Of a stretch of DNA of 64,000 nt, positions 12,798 through 24,660 are shown piece after piece. Position 1 is the first letter of the stretch. Each line of letters begins with the position of its first letter. Both the position numbers and the translations under genes were made by a program. The stretch spans positions 15,335,638 through 15,399,637 of the forward strand of contig NC_092314.1 in NCBI RefSeq assembly GCF_036785885.1, in the 5' to 3' direction. The DNA comes from Coffea arabica. Its lineage: Eukaryota; Streptophyta; Magnoliopsida; Gentianales; Rubiaceae. Under the pieces are notes generated by a model. It did no database searches. It was given only the letters and a program-made list of their open reading frames with translations, and had not been told where the DNA came from.

Positions 12798-15700
12798 TAT
12801 TTATAAGAGTGTCAGTGTACTTTTGGTCAATGATTCTAAACTCAGATTCGCGAGTGACCTGGTTGAGTGATTGGTTCCGGTTTCACTAGTTAAACCAATT
12901 GGGCCACTAATTCTTTATTATTATTTTTTATTTAGGTAAATTTTATATATACCCCATACAGGATTCGTTTGGAATTACAATAACTTATTGAAAAGTACTT
13001 TCCTGTAGAACTTTTAATGAAGGTACTTATTAACTACTTAAGTACTTTTAAATATATTGTTTGAAAATATAATTCAATAAGTATTTATTATATTAGATAA
13101 TGTGTAATTTGAAAATTTTTGAAAGAATTTTGAAAATATGTGTATAGGATAGAATGATTAAATTTGATGTTTTATTTTTTAAATCACAAAAGTTACTTTA
13201 AAAGTACCAAATTTGAGTTTTTGCTAAAAGTGCTTTCAATATCAAAGTTTTATTCCTAATTTTATGGGATAATATTCACTAAATACTTTAAAAATACTTT
13301 TAACACCTAAAAGTCTTTTTTTTTTTTTATCAAAAGCACTACAACTCCATAGTCAAGTGCTTTTTAAGATACACTCCTTTTGGGGGAGACGGTTGTATTG
13401 GGTGATGACAAGAGAAAAATTGTAAGTAGGCAGTTTTAGATTCAAAACCTCCAAAAAAAAAAGGTTAAAAAAAAGGCACGCTCTTTCTGATTTAAAAATA
13501 TCCACTTTACATCCCTTGTTCTAAATTTAAGTGGAAAACAAACAGAATTAGACTCTACTAGTGAAAATTAACCATACACAAAATCCAATAGTGTAAATTA
13601 CTTATTTCTAGTGACACCAAACCTTGGTAACGTTTTTCTTCCGAAATTTCCTCCAAATGAATGTTTGTAATCTATAAAAAGGTTCAAACATTTTATATTG
13701 TACAAAAGGTTCAAATGCTTTGATAGTGGCAATGGTAACTTTTTTTTTCTTTCGAAAATACCCCCAAATGAACGTTTGCAATCCATAAAAAGGTTCAAAC
13801 GTTTTATATTTCATAAAAAGTTCAGATGATCCAATAATGATGACTTAATTTCATAAAAATTTCAGATGATCCAATAATTTCAGAGACATTTTTTGGAAGA
13901 AAAACATTATTAAGGTCTCACATCATTAAAATCAAGTAACTAGTTGCACTGTTGGAGCGCAAATGATGAAATTTCCATTTGTGAACATATTTGTATCACA
14001 TGGGATGTATTTCAAAAAGCACTTAACCACAAGGGGGTATACATGAAATTTATCCTTTCTATTTTTCATAGAAAATGTAGACAATAAAAAATAACACAAC
14101 TTCTGGAAAGGATACCAATTTCTAAAAATGTTAACAAAATCAAATAAAGTTCACCCAACATTTCAAATATAACATAACCGTCGAATTTTGTTAATATACA
14201 ATAAGATAAAGTAAACAAAAAATAAGTATTGAGCCTTTTAAACACCAAAAGAACACCAAATATTTTTTTATGTAATGCCACCAATTATCATTTTCAAAAC
14301 CAAATATAAGATCACTTTGGTTAAATGATCCCCAAGAACATCATTCCCAATATGTAAAACCCTCTTCATCATTCAAGATGAAGATATGTCTAATGTAGAA
14401 GAGCTTTCTAAAAGAAAAAAATGGTTAAGTGTGTGATAAGGAGGAAATTTTTCAAAAGAAAGAACAATGAAGAAGAAGAGAAAAAAAAAAAAAGAGGAAA
14501 TGAGCTCTAATATTGGAGCTCTCACAGCAGTGGTAAACAAATTAAGGAGTAGGAATCCTATTGGAATTTGTTAATTGTTTGTTCAGATATATTTGTTAGT
14601 ATGTATGTCCTATAACCACGGGCTTGTGTGGCAAATAAGTTTTTAATCAAATTTGTCTGCTACAAGTTTTTTAACAACTTTAGCTATAATAATCTTAAAA
14701 AATTTCTTAAAGTTTTTAAACTATACATTTCAAAATATCCAAAAATTTACACGTTTAAAAAATTTTTTTTTTACAACTTTTACAGTAAGTTGCAGAAAAG
14801 TTTTAGACAAACACCCAAAAAACTCATTTGCAAAACAAGGCCCATAGATTCATAAGATTTCTTATATACTTTTACTATATATGTATTAATGAATAGCATT
14901 TTTAGCATTTTGATTGCATCTATTTTACGTTAGAATCATAAACATCTTAGAATAAATCTAAGTCATTGAGATCATAAGAGCTATCATGAGGAGATTAATT
15001 GACTTATTTAGGGTTTATTCTTAAATATCTTTAGTCATAGTATTAATAAGATAAGATATTGTTAATATGGATAGACTAGCATATTTTATATTTTTTTTTC
15101 TTTTGAATGAAGTAGTAGATATCATCTAATATTATGTATGGACAACTAAACTAATATATGGGTATTAGATAGATGATCAAATTCACTAGATTAATCAATA
15201 TAAAGATCTCCACAAGAATAACTACCTAAGTGCTAATGGACCAAAAATGTAAGTGATTTTAGATTTGAAGTTATCATAATATCTTGAGCATGAATTATTA
15301 TACTCCGACCTAATTAATTGCTCCTCATAAATGAGTGACTTAAATCGCTAGAGACAGGGAATAGTGTGAATGTGGAAGGATAGCAAATAATATATAATGA
15401 TATGCCTATTATGCCACCGCTAATATTAGATAAGTTATCTCGTTAATAACCACTTGTTGAAGTATAACTAAAGGAATCTTGGCTCTAAATGGAAAGATTT
15501 TAGATTGATATTTCTAAATTTCTCTTCCTAGAAGTTATACTTTTGTAACAAAGAAGTATCATTAGTCACTTTAGAATTAGCACATATTTTATACTCTAAA
15601 CTAATGTGCGGTAAGGGTATTAATCACATGAAAAATGTGCACAGAAGTGTGAAGTCATCTAATTAACTTTTCTCCTCACTAAAGTGATCATGATGTCTTA

Positions 15701-16454
15701 TTAGATACCAATTTTGATTTATAAGAATAAGTTGATTAGTTAGTTGAATCAATAAGAAATTAAAGGACTTTAATTTATCTAACCCTAATTCATATCAAGA
15801 GTTATTGCCAACTTGTATGAGAATCTAGTGGACACATACATTAATGATTTCATTAGCAAGACTAAAAGGGCTTCAAACTTGAATTATAAGTTTTAATAAC
15901 TTATAATTTAATTTGTAAGGCAAATTACACTTAAAAAACTTATAATGCAAATAAGATTAGATCTTTTAAAACAAGAGTTATATTAGAAAATGAAACTAAA
16001 TTCTATTGAAAATAAAGTATATGATTTTTATAAGAATTCATACATTCTATGTGTTTATAAATACTCTCATGTTTTAAGTTAGTGAGATATAAAATCAAAT
16101 CAAGTTGTGAGATTTTAGAAAAAATTGGAAGATTAAAAAATAAAGAAAAATCAGACATCTTGGGAATAAATTTGCGTATGAAAGTTTGTAAAGATCAAAA
16201 TGGAAGTAAATTTTGGAATACAATAATTATATGATATAAACATAAATAATATATAAAAACATTATTCATGAATTATTTATGCCTTGCATCGATTCATTAC
16301 TAGTCATAATAAAAAAAATATTCTATGCTAAATGCTAGTGAATGAGTGAATATAGAATTCCAACTCCAAAAGATTTCCAATAGGCTAAGGGATTAGGGCT
16401 GGGGATTTATCAAATCCAAATTTGCCAAAATCCCTTTGTCTAAATACAAACGTA
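12798..16454. other. Gene-free AT-rich DNA with a short tandem duplication
   Basis: At about 13627-13815 a unit of about 115 bp occurs twice (ccaaatgaatgtttgtaatc then ccaaatgaacgtttgcaatc, each followed by ataaaaaggttcaaa). A second small duplication, ttcagatgatccaataat, follows at 13820-13880. The rest to 16454 shows no coding frame with a recognised domain; 14880-16450 may be an old element, but I see no ends. Confidence 0.55.
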
Positions 16455-16542
16455 CTAGTGTGAATACTCGTGCTACGCACGGTGCTGATATTATTAAAAA
16501 AATGAAATAAAAGGATGAATTAAAAAAGGTTAAAAAATTATA

Positions 16543-17682
16543 GGGAAAATCGTCTAAAACGTCCCTCACATTTTATAAAATAACTTTTTTCGTCCCTTAC
16601 TTTTAAAAGTATAATTTTATATCCCTTACATATTCACATCGGTCAAATTTAGTCCCTAACTAGGTTTCCGATCATTTTTTTGCCGGAATCCATCATGTGC
16701 AAGGCACGTGATCATTTTTGAAGGGTAAATTTGTCAAATTTTATTTTACATAATCTGATCTATAGTCCTCCACATTTTATAAAATAAATTTTTTCGTCCC
16801 TCACATTTTATAAAATGATTTTTTTCATCCTTCACATTTCACAAAATGAATTTCTCCATCCCTCACATTTCAAAAAATGAATTTTTCATTTCTCACTAAT
16901 TATGTGTATGAATACATTTTTTTTAAACACATGTATATGTCTATTTGATTTTGTTTAATAATAATTGCATAAACACATGTAATTGGACCCAACTTGTGGG
17001 TTATCTTCTCTTTTTGTATGATTATGACCAATATTTACCAATAGAATCTTAATTTGCATATTATTATTGTATTTTGACCGAAAATAGCTTCATTGGGCAA
17101 CTTGACAATGAATGCAAAATTTTTTACTAGCTAATACTAGATGAAATCAAATGATCACGTATAATATATGGTATTTATATTGTTAAGTGAAATAAAAAAG
17201 ACACATACATATATTTATGTTATTTGTATTATTAAGCAAAATCAAATAGACATATACATGTGTTTAAACAAATTGTATTTACACACATGTTTTTTTTTTT
17301 TTTAGGGTTTCCCTTACACACATAATTAGTGAGGGATAGAAATATTCATTTTTTGAAATGTGAGGGATGGAGAAATTCATTTTGTGAAATGTGAGGGATG
17401 AAAAAATCATTTTATAAAATGTAAGGGACGAAAAAATTTGTTTTATAAAATGTGGAGGACTATATATTAGATTATGTAAAATATAATTTGACAAATTCAC
17501 CCTTCAAAAATAATCATGTGCCTTGCACATGATGGATTCCGACCAAAAAATGATCGGAAACCTAGTTAGGGACTAAATTTGACCGATGTGAATATGTAAG
17601 GGACATAAAATTATACTTTTAAAAGTGAGGGACGAAAAAAGTCATTTTATAAAATGTGAGGGACGTTTTGGACGATTTTCCC
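16543..17682. mobile_element. Mutator-type MITE, near-complete palindrome, 9-bp TSD
   Basis: The element starts gggaaaatcgtctaaaacgt and ends with the reverse complement (acgttttggacgattttccc). It is flanked by the perfect 9-bp direct repeat aaaattata (16534-16542 and 17683-17691). Nine-bp duplications are typical of Mutator-like elements. The arms extend inward for about 400 bp or more (16543-16980 against 17210-17682), so a transcript would fold into one long hairpin. No transposase frame is present. Confidence 0.85.
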
Positions 17683-17829
17683 AAAATTATACCAACACAA
17701 TTAAAATATAATATCTGTCTAACAATAGTTTGAAATATGATAGAATGTGTATATTATTCAAAATTTACCTTTTTTGGGATCTTGAAAAAATAATAGAAAT
17801 TTATATTAGAAAATGAATGATATATGAAT

Positions 17830-18900
17830 AAAAATGAACGTAATTAAATGTTTTAAAATGAAATACTTACAAATATTATGCATTCGATTTGATAATCTTA
17901 CATGAAGGTGTGAACACTCTTCACACCAATCAACTTTTAGTACGACAACCAAAATTAATGATTTAATTAATTCTAGTGAATTTTGTGGAATGCATAATAC
18001 AAATGAAAATGCACAATCTTTGTATGAATTGATTCGTTGGTTGAACAACCTATCACCATTGTCCTGAGAATTAAGTACGTGCGAAATTCAAAATTAGTGT
18101 ATTTTTTTTACATAGTTTATAAATAGCATTATAAAAAATAAACATATATCAAGAAATTCTACTTTTCTTTGTAATTCTTTGAAATAAGAAACATCACAAC
18201 CAAATACGAATCGTGCATGTCTGTCCTGTAATTAAGATGCATGTTACCACTGGAATCTTTGATTTGTATGTTAACATTGTACCTATTTGACAAATAAAAT
18301 GTTATATACAATACAGAAAAATTTGTTGAAATTAAAGGTACATGAAATTAATTACCTAACAACATTGTCGACCACGTCTTTACAATGTAAACACACCATT
18401 TTTGAAAAATGACCTTCACATAGTTGTCCACAATTGTTACATAACTCGTAGAACATGTTTTCTATGCTAATGCTCTGAATGTAAGCAAGTATTCGAAAAT
18501 ATTTAACCTAGTAAGAATGAAAAAAGGTATAGGTTATGATTATAAATTTAAAAAATTTGTGCAGTAATTAAATTAAATAGAGTAAGTTTACCGTATGCAT
18601 GATTGTATATTCGGATATCCATATTCTCTTTGAATTTGCTATCAACAATGCTTGTGATGTTGTAAAATTGCTTGATCTCAACCACGCAACTAACTTTCAA
18701 GCACATGTATCATTTTCAAACCTACAATTTTTTGAAATACATGTTGATAAAAGTATGAAACAACATTAAAAATTTGATATAGTGTTACCAATGGAACTCA
18801 CCAACTGCGCATGTATCGAGCAAAATCTAAATTGTGATTGGTGTACAATTTGTTAGCTCCAATTGTACAAAGTAATGGTCCTGCATGGTTTGGTTATATT
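17830..18900 (-). pseudogene. Helitron RPA1-like single-strand DNA-binding protein gene, broken
   Basis: Several exon-like pieces read on the minus strand. About 18895-18802 encodes GPLLCTIGANKLYTNHNLDF. About 18720-18595 encodes LVAWLRSSNFTTSQALLIA and RIWISEYTIMHT but opens with an in-frame TGA. About 18510-18362 encodes KYFRILAYIQSIS and a zinc-ribbon-like YELCNNCGQLCEGHFSKMVC-LHCKD (two C-x2-C pairs). About 18270-18180 encodes YNVNIQIKDSSGNMHL. About 18048-17872 encodes RLFNQRINSYKDCAF and onward. The order, OB-fold strands then C4 zinc ribbon then the last OB-fold, is that of the RPA1 C-terminal domain, which plant Helitrons often carry. The stop codon and decayed joins indicate a pseudogene. 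Exon edges are approximate. Confidence 0.65.
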
Positions 18901-18960
18901 CACTAAAAAACTATTCAAATTATATATAGTATAAGTAAAAGCATTTGATTTACCTCTGAA

Positions 18961-19263
18961 ATTTCGTACGTAAATACCACATGCTAGTAAAATATTATTT
19001 TTTGTAGCAGACTGATATTATAAGATTTGTAGTATATTCAATAACTTGATACTCAAATTACGGATGAGACAAAGTTTGCCTAAATAAGCTTTTACAGTGC
19101 CCTAACTCCTTGCCAAAAAAAAAAAACGCTAAATAGTCCTAATTGGCATCGCAAGTTACGGCAACGTGCCAGTGGCATCTAGGCCTAATTTTTTTTTGGG
19201 ATCAAAATCTAGTCCTAATTGGTTCTGTTGTTTCTTAATCATGTTGTATGCTTCCGAATTAAA
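18961..19263. other. Short gene-free interval
   Basis: I see no coding frame or element end here. It joins the RPA-like remnant to the 415-bp tandem repeat. Confidence 0.5.
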
Positions 19264-20330
19264 ATTATATTAAAATAGCATGTGAATGAGCATTTGTCTT
19301 TAATTAAGGAGTAAAAAGGATTTAAAGTATAAATAACAAACTATAAACGGTTTATGAAGTAGATTACGAAAAAGTTTTAAATTTTAAATTTGACTGGTGA
19401 TAGGGTTGGTTATAACCCACTACTTTTTATGTATTAAAATAAGTACAAAAACCTATACAAAAATCTATAACCCACTACTTGTTCGGTTCTTAGAATTTTT
19501 TTAGGGTTAAATATAGTAAACCCCTTAACTTTACATTTAGCTGCACTTTACCCGCTACACTTTACATTTAATTGCACATTTGTGATTTTTTTGAAATGTA
19601 ATTGTAATTTGCAAAACTCATTTGTAAGGGTGGTTATAGGGGTAGTATGGTGACAAATATTTCTTAATTATAAAAATGTAACATTATATTAAAATAGTCT
19701 ACAAATGAGCATTTGTCTTTAATTAAGGAGTAAAAATGATTTAAAGTATAAATAACAAACTATAAACGATTTATGAAATAGATTATGTAAAAGTTTTAAA
19801 TTTTAAATTTGACTGGTGATAGGGTTGGTTATAACCTACTACTCTTTATATATTAAAATAAATACAAAAATTTATAACCCACTACTTGTTCCGTTCTTGA
19901 GAGTTTTTTTAGGGTTTAATATAGTAAACCCCTTAACTTTACATTTAGTTGCACTTTACCCCCTCAACTTTACATTTAGTTGCACATTTGTGATTTTTTT
20001 GAAATGTGATTGTAATTTGCAAAGCTCATTTGTAGGGGTGGTTATAGGGTTAGTGTGGTGACAAATATTTCTTAATTATAAAAATGTAACACTGTATTAA
20101 AATAGTATACGAATGAACATTTGTCTTTAATTAAGGAGTAAAAATGATTTAAAGTATAAATAACAAACTATAAACGGTTTATGAAGTAGATAGTAGAAAT
20201 GTTTTAACCCACTACTTTTTATGTATTAAAATAAATACAATTTAAATTTGTTTGGTGATAGGGTTGGTTATAACCGTTTACTTTTTATGTATTAAAATAA
20301 ATATAAAAATCTAGAAAAAAGAATGAGAAG
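19264..20330. repeat. 415-bp tandem repeat, about 2.6 copies
   Basis: The block containing catttgtctttaattaagg, aagtataaataacaaactat and gtgatagggttggttataac occurs at about 19291, 19706 and 20120 (spacing 415 and 414). Copies 1 and 2 are full length, copy 3 is shorter and rearranged. Copies differ by scattered substitutions. No protein motif; function unknown. Confidence 0.85.
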
Positions 20331-20842
20331 TTTGGAAGCCATTGAGAAGGTATCTGCTAAAAACCCCTTTTGCAATACATATAGATATAGATTATAGTAC
20401 TATGACAAGTCAAGACAAAGTTTCAATTTGATGGCAAAAAGGAATGAAGGACTATCTTATCTTCAATCATTTCTATCCTTTATGATTTTTTTATTCAAAT
20501 CCGATCTAGTCTTAACAATCTACTTCATAAGTACAGGGAGGGACTATTCAATTTATAGCTATAACACAAATTACAAGCACACTGGAAGAGGGGGTGGATT
20601 GGCAAATTTGGGACTAATTTCATTACATCCCTTGTATATTCAAGAATCTTCACTTTGCATTCTAAAATTTTACTTTGAATGCATTGCCCCTCAAGTTATC
20701 AATACCTGTCATATTGCACTTATAAATTTTATTTTAAACACATTGCAGTGCAATATACCTAGCTCATCCCAAATCATGTTAGTCTTACATATTGTCAATG
20801 AAAATATACAAAAAAAAAAAGTCGCCTTTGCATGATAGCTTG
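20331..20842. other. Gene-free interval with an unsupported open frame
   Basis: A 135-codon open stretch at 20428-20835 has no recognisable domain, AT-rich codons and a lysine run at its end. I do not call it a gene. Confidence 0.5.
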
Positions 20843-21074
20843 ATCAACTGAATCAAATGTCTGATGTTCAAGTTTTATTCGTATACTACACAAAAATTGT
20901 TGAGTTTGTTCAATTAGGTAAACATATATTATTTCCAATTTTGATTTTTTTAAGTGTGAGTTTGAATAAACAAACAAAATTCGCCTATGCACAACAAATA
21001 GTTCAACCGAGTCAAATATTTGATGTTCAAGTTTTATTCGTATACTACACAAGGTTGAGTTTGATCAATTAAGC
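20843..21074. repeat. 160-bp tandem repeat interrupted by the LTR element
   Basis: The motif tgatgttcaagttttattcg recurs at 20862 and 21022 (160-bp period). The second copy breaks off at caattaagc (21074), exactly where the LTR begins, and resumes after the LTR at 31954 (aaacatatattattgtccaa, compare aaacatatattatttccaat at about 20920). It therefore preserves the pre-insertion sequence of the LTR element. Confidence 0.8.
21070..21074. repeat. Target-site duplication (left) of the solo LTR
   Basis: taagc at 21070-21074 is repeated at 31949-31953, directly flanking TG...CA ends of the LTR. Confidence 0.85.
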
Positions 21075-21658
21075 TGTAGATACCAAATTTTTGACAAATT
21101 TTAGTGTTTTCTTAAATTTTTTCTAGTTAATGAGTTATTTACTTTCTTGCATTTTAATGTGTATTTTTTCATTTTTGCAAGTTTGGTTTTAGGAAAAGAA
21201 AAAGAAAAAACAACAACAACAACAAAAAAGAGAAGAAAATATCTTCCCCTAATTATTTTTTTTTCATCAAATATACTATTAATCAATTTTTACACCCAAT
21301 GTCTCCATGCACCTTTCTTTTCATTTTCGGTCAAAAACCATCATTTGACAAAACCAAGAGACCACCTAATTCTTTGATTTTTTCTCTCGGCTCTTTCTTT
21401 TTCCCTCAAGAAGGGAAGAAAAAAAAGAGAAAGAGATTGTTTTCCTCAATCTCCATCTAGCTCTCAGCCGCTCCTCTCTTCAAAGAAGAAAAGTTTTCCA
21501 ACACATCTTTAGGCTCTTTGTTCTCATACTGTCACAAACTAGGAGGTTATCGGCTGTGTTAAGCACAGCCTAAGCCCCCTATAATCTGTTGTGATATATT
21601 TTCGTATAAGATAAGATTAACAGTAATGTTTGTGAAATAACATTCTTAAAATTATAAA

Positions 21659-23834
21659 GGGAGAATTGGAGTTTTGGTCCCCAATTTATTACCAAAGCTC
21701 GAAACTAGTCCCCAATCGATTGCACATAACAAATGTGGTCCCTAATCTATTTAATTTTGCTCAAAAGTGGACAATTGACGGGTTTTCATCATTTTTTGAC
21801 GGAAATTGATGGGTTTTCATTATTTTTTTGACGAAAATAAGTCACGTGAAAGCATGTGCCTGTACTTAAAATCCTTTTTCCATTTTTTAAGCGGGAAAAC
21901 TCATAAAAAATTGTTTCCTGCTTTCTGGTGCCTCCATTCCTAATTAGCAAAGACAAAACACACTAATTGTCCCCCCTTCTTCTCTTCAGGCTCCAGAAAC
22001 AAGAACGAAAAACCAGATGAGGCCATGCCCCCAGGAGGTTGTGAAGTGTTTCCCTTAGAAACTTAAACCCAAAATGTGACAAACATGGACGGGAAAAGCT
22101 CGAAACTTGCAGGTTGCAGCAGAACCCGTTGCCCGCCTCTCTTATGATATTTTCCTTGCAGAAATGCTCCCTACTGTATGCACCAGTACCACACGGAGAG
22201 AGCATTGAAAACCCCACAAATCTCAACACCTTTTCTTTCACACTAGTCTCTCTCTCTCTCTGCATCTTCGCTCTTCTTTGTTTTCCCTTTCACATTCTTT
22301 TCTTCTTTTATTGCCTAATTCATTATTATTACTAATAGCTCTGATTTATTATTATAATTATTTTCTTTTCTCTTTTAAAGTAGTCAACACCATGGGAATA
22401 GAAGTAAAGAATCACATCAAACAATTCTTTATATATACAATTCTTTAGTTATTATGAACTCCTCCCAATAGTATTTGATTCGCTTTTAGAATTTTAATGA
22501 AAGATGATATCCAACAAGGCAGTGTGATGGAGGGAGAGTAGACAAACAAAAAATAGAGAGAATAATAAATGGAAGGAATCCTGCTGCAAATGAAGCTAAC
22601 ACTTACCTCTCTCTCTCTCCAACTTTCTCCTTCTCCAACTTCTACTGCAATTTTCTGAACCGACCCTTCATGCTTCATAATATAAGTTGAGTCGTCCTCC
22701 TCGTTTTTTCTTCGCACTTGATCATGCTCTGATCAAATTCCCGAGTACATGTACTCCTCCATTGGTTTGCTGACCCACTTTTTTCCCGGTACCCCGGGGG
22801 CGAAAGCTAAACTTTGATTTACAGCGGAGATCCCACACCCAAAAGGCAAAACTATTCTACATTCTCAATTCCTCGGCGTGCAGCTCTGGTCCAGTCAAGC
22901 AGTAAATAATGTTAACTTGTATAGCTTGCTCTAAACAACACCTCAATGCCGCATCTCTTCCCCAACCCCAGCATGATGACGACGACGACGCCGCCACCGC
23001 CGCTATTTCCACTCCCTCCACTAGACAAGCCATCAAAGCCCTCACTTCTCAAGTACTGTAGTTTGATGTCCATCCATTACTCTGCCCTTTTCATTCTGCT
23101 ACATAATTCTCTAAGGAGTAATATTTTCATTCCAGTTTTACATTTGTTGATCATTAGGCATTATTATTGTGTTTTAGATCAAGGACATTGGAATAAAGGC
23201 TTCGGGTACGTACAAGAACTGCAAGCCCTGTTCTGGCTCTTCCAACCACCACAATAACCGCGGGGATGACTACGCCGATTCCGAACCCGGCTCTGTCTCC
23301 GGCCGCTATCACTTCTCCTACACTAGAGCTGCTGCTGCTGCTGCTGGTAGCTCCAATTCTATGCCAAGAAGGCCCTGGGAAAGGGAAATGGAATCCAGAT
23401 TGAAAGTGCTTTCCAGCGGCAAAACCATGCCCGCCTCCGTCAGCGGCCGGACAGAGTCCGTTGTGTTTATGGAAGAAGACGAGCCCAAGGAATGGGTCGC
23501 TCAGGTCAAGCCTGGCGTCCTTATCACTAATTAATATAATTAACTCCATTTGCTAATTGAGTTTTGTCTTTGCTAATTAGGAATGAGGGCACCAGAAAGA
23601 AAGCATGAAATAGTTTTTTATGAGTTTTCCTGCTTAAAAAAATGGAAAAAGGATTTTAAGTACGGGCATATGCTCTCACGTGACTTATTTCTATCAAAAA
23701 ATGATGAAAACCCATCAATTGTCTAATTTTGAGCAAAATTGAATAGATTGGGGACCACATTTATTATATGCAATCGATTGGGGACTAATTTCGCGCGTCG
23801 GTAATAAATTGGGGACCAAAACTCTAATTCTCCT
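21659..23834. mobile_element. Pack-MULE carrying BREVIS RADIX-like exons
   Basis: The left end gggagaattggagttttggt matches the reverse complement of the right end (aggagaattagagttttggt), and the similarity continues for about 300 bp (21659-21960 against 23560-23834), with tccccaatcgattgca, gggttttcatcattttttga and tcacgtgaaagcatgtgc shared. The 9-bp direct repeat aattataaa flanks it at 21650-21658 and 23835-23843, as expected of Mutator-like transposition. There is no transposase; the cargo is host gene sequence of much higher GC content than the surroundings. The stretch at about 21980-22240 is also GC-richer and may be a second captured piece that I cannot identify. Confidence 0.85.
22909..23534 (+). 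pseudogene. Captured 5' half of a BREVIS RADIX-like gene, open frame with intron
   Basis: Exon 1 (22909-23052, 48 codons) starts MLTCIACSKQ and ends STPSTRQAIKALTSQ. After an intron of 125 bp (GTACTG...TTTTAG) exon 2 (23178-23534) reads IKDIGIKASGTYKNCKPCSG, then DDYADSEPGSVSGRYHFSYT, an alanine run, and SVVFMEEDEPKEWVAQVKPG, stopping three to five residues later with LITN and TAA. CIACSK at the N-terminus, TRQAIKALTxQIKD, YKNCKPCSGSS and EEDEPKEWVAQVxPGVLIT are hallmarks of plant BRX family regulators of root growth and vein patterning. A full protein has about 350 residues and two BRX domains; here the frame stops within the first BRX domain, at 166 residues. The join is in phase and both exons are open, so a truncated protein could be made if transcribed. 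It is a trapped fragment in origin; whether it is expressed is unknown. Confidence 0.85.
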
Positions 23835-24225
23835 AATTATAAATTACCAATCAAGTATGCAGCTAACAATATAAGACTAAACAAAACCAAAAAAGCATTA
23901 GCATTGCAAAAGATAAAAGGAGATGACAAAAGATTGGCAAGTAGTTTTACAAACAGCTTGATATCTTCAAGTACAAGTTAGTCTTATAGAGAAATGAGAT
24001 GACTTGCTGAATACTTAATATAAAGTGCAATGATAGGCTGTAATTACAAAAGATCACATATTGAGATCCATTAAGGTGCACAAAAGAACAATTTCTTAAT
24101 GGATGTCAATATTATGTCAAAAGATGCAAGATTAGTAATTCAGCTGTAAAGTGCTTCGACATTAGCAAAATTAGCAATTCAAAAGGCTTCAAGGAAGTTC
24201 AGAGTTCATCATCACGCTGCCTTTT

Positions 24226-24660
24226 CTAAGGACTTGCAGGTGCATTGGTGGGCAGCAAGGTAGATGTATTAGCTTCAGCAAAATTCAAACCAATTTCAGA
24301 AGGCACGGTTCTAAAAACCAAGGTCGTTTTTGCTGTGGTCACTGGAGGCGGCACTTTGTTTGCAGTAGCAGAAGATTCAGCGATGGTATCAAGCAATTTT
24401 TTGGTTGATGGACTGAACAATTCATTTTTCTTGGCAGACTGCAGGACAGTAGCATGAAGGTCTGGAATTTTTTCATTCGTTTCTGCAGTCGTGATTGCCA
24501 TTGGAATGTGAACTGATTCTTCAGTAGTGTATGCCTTGATAATATTATACTTTCCTTCCTTCTGGCCTTGATAATCTGCCTCATAGTAGCGAATGAAACA
24601 CACAATCGAATGCTTTCCGATTGCATATGCTAGTTTAACAGAAAAGTTAAGCTCCAGCAA
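24226..24660 (-). other. Unidentified 144-codon open frame inside the Helitron
   Basis: The frame reads MLELNFSVKLAYAIGKHSIV... and later KKLLDTIAESSATANKVPPP. It contains no family motif that I recognise. It lies close to the Helitron 3' end, where captured gene fragments and RPA-like genes are often found, but I cannot show homology to either. The base composition is richer in G and C than the flanks, which mildly supports former coding. Low confidence that it is a gene. Confidence 0.25.

Larger units (their letters stand above)
16455..18960 (-). mobile_element. Minus-strand Helitron with RPA-like gene; 3' end defined
   Basis: Read on the minus strand the 3' terminus is hairpin CGTGC-gta-GCACG (16469-16481), then gagtattcacactag, ending in CTAG at 16458-16455 and followed by a host T. 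This is a canonical Helitron 3' end. Upstream on the same strand is an RPA1-like pseudogene, as in many autonomous plant Helitrons. No Rep/helicase frame and no clear 5' TC end were found on the right, so 18960 is only the limit of recognisable content and the element is probably truncated. A Mutator-type element is inserted near its 3' end. Confidence 0.7.

Noticed and set aside
20428-20835. 135-codon open frame (+)
   Set aside because: No domain, low-complexity end, AT-biased codons, no partner exon; likely chance.
23154-23549. 131-codon open frame on the minus strand
   Set aside because: It is the antisense of BRX exon 2; the plus strand carries the recognisable motifs and correct splice sites.
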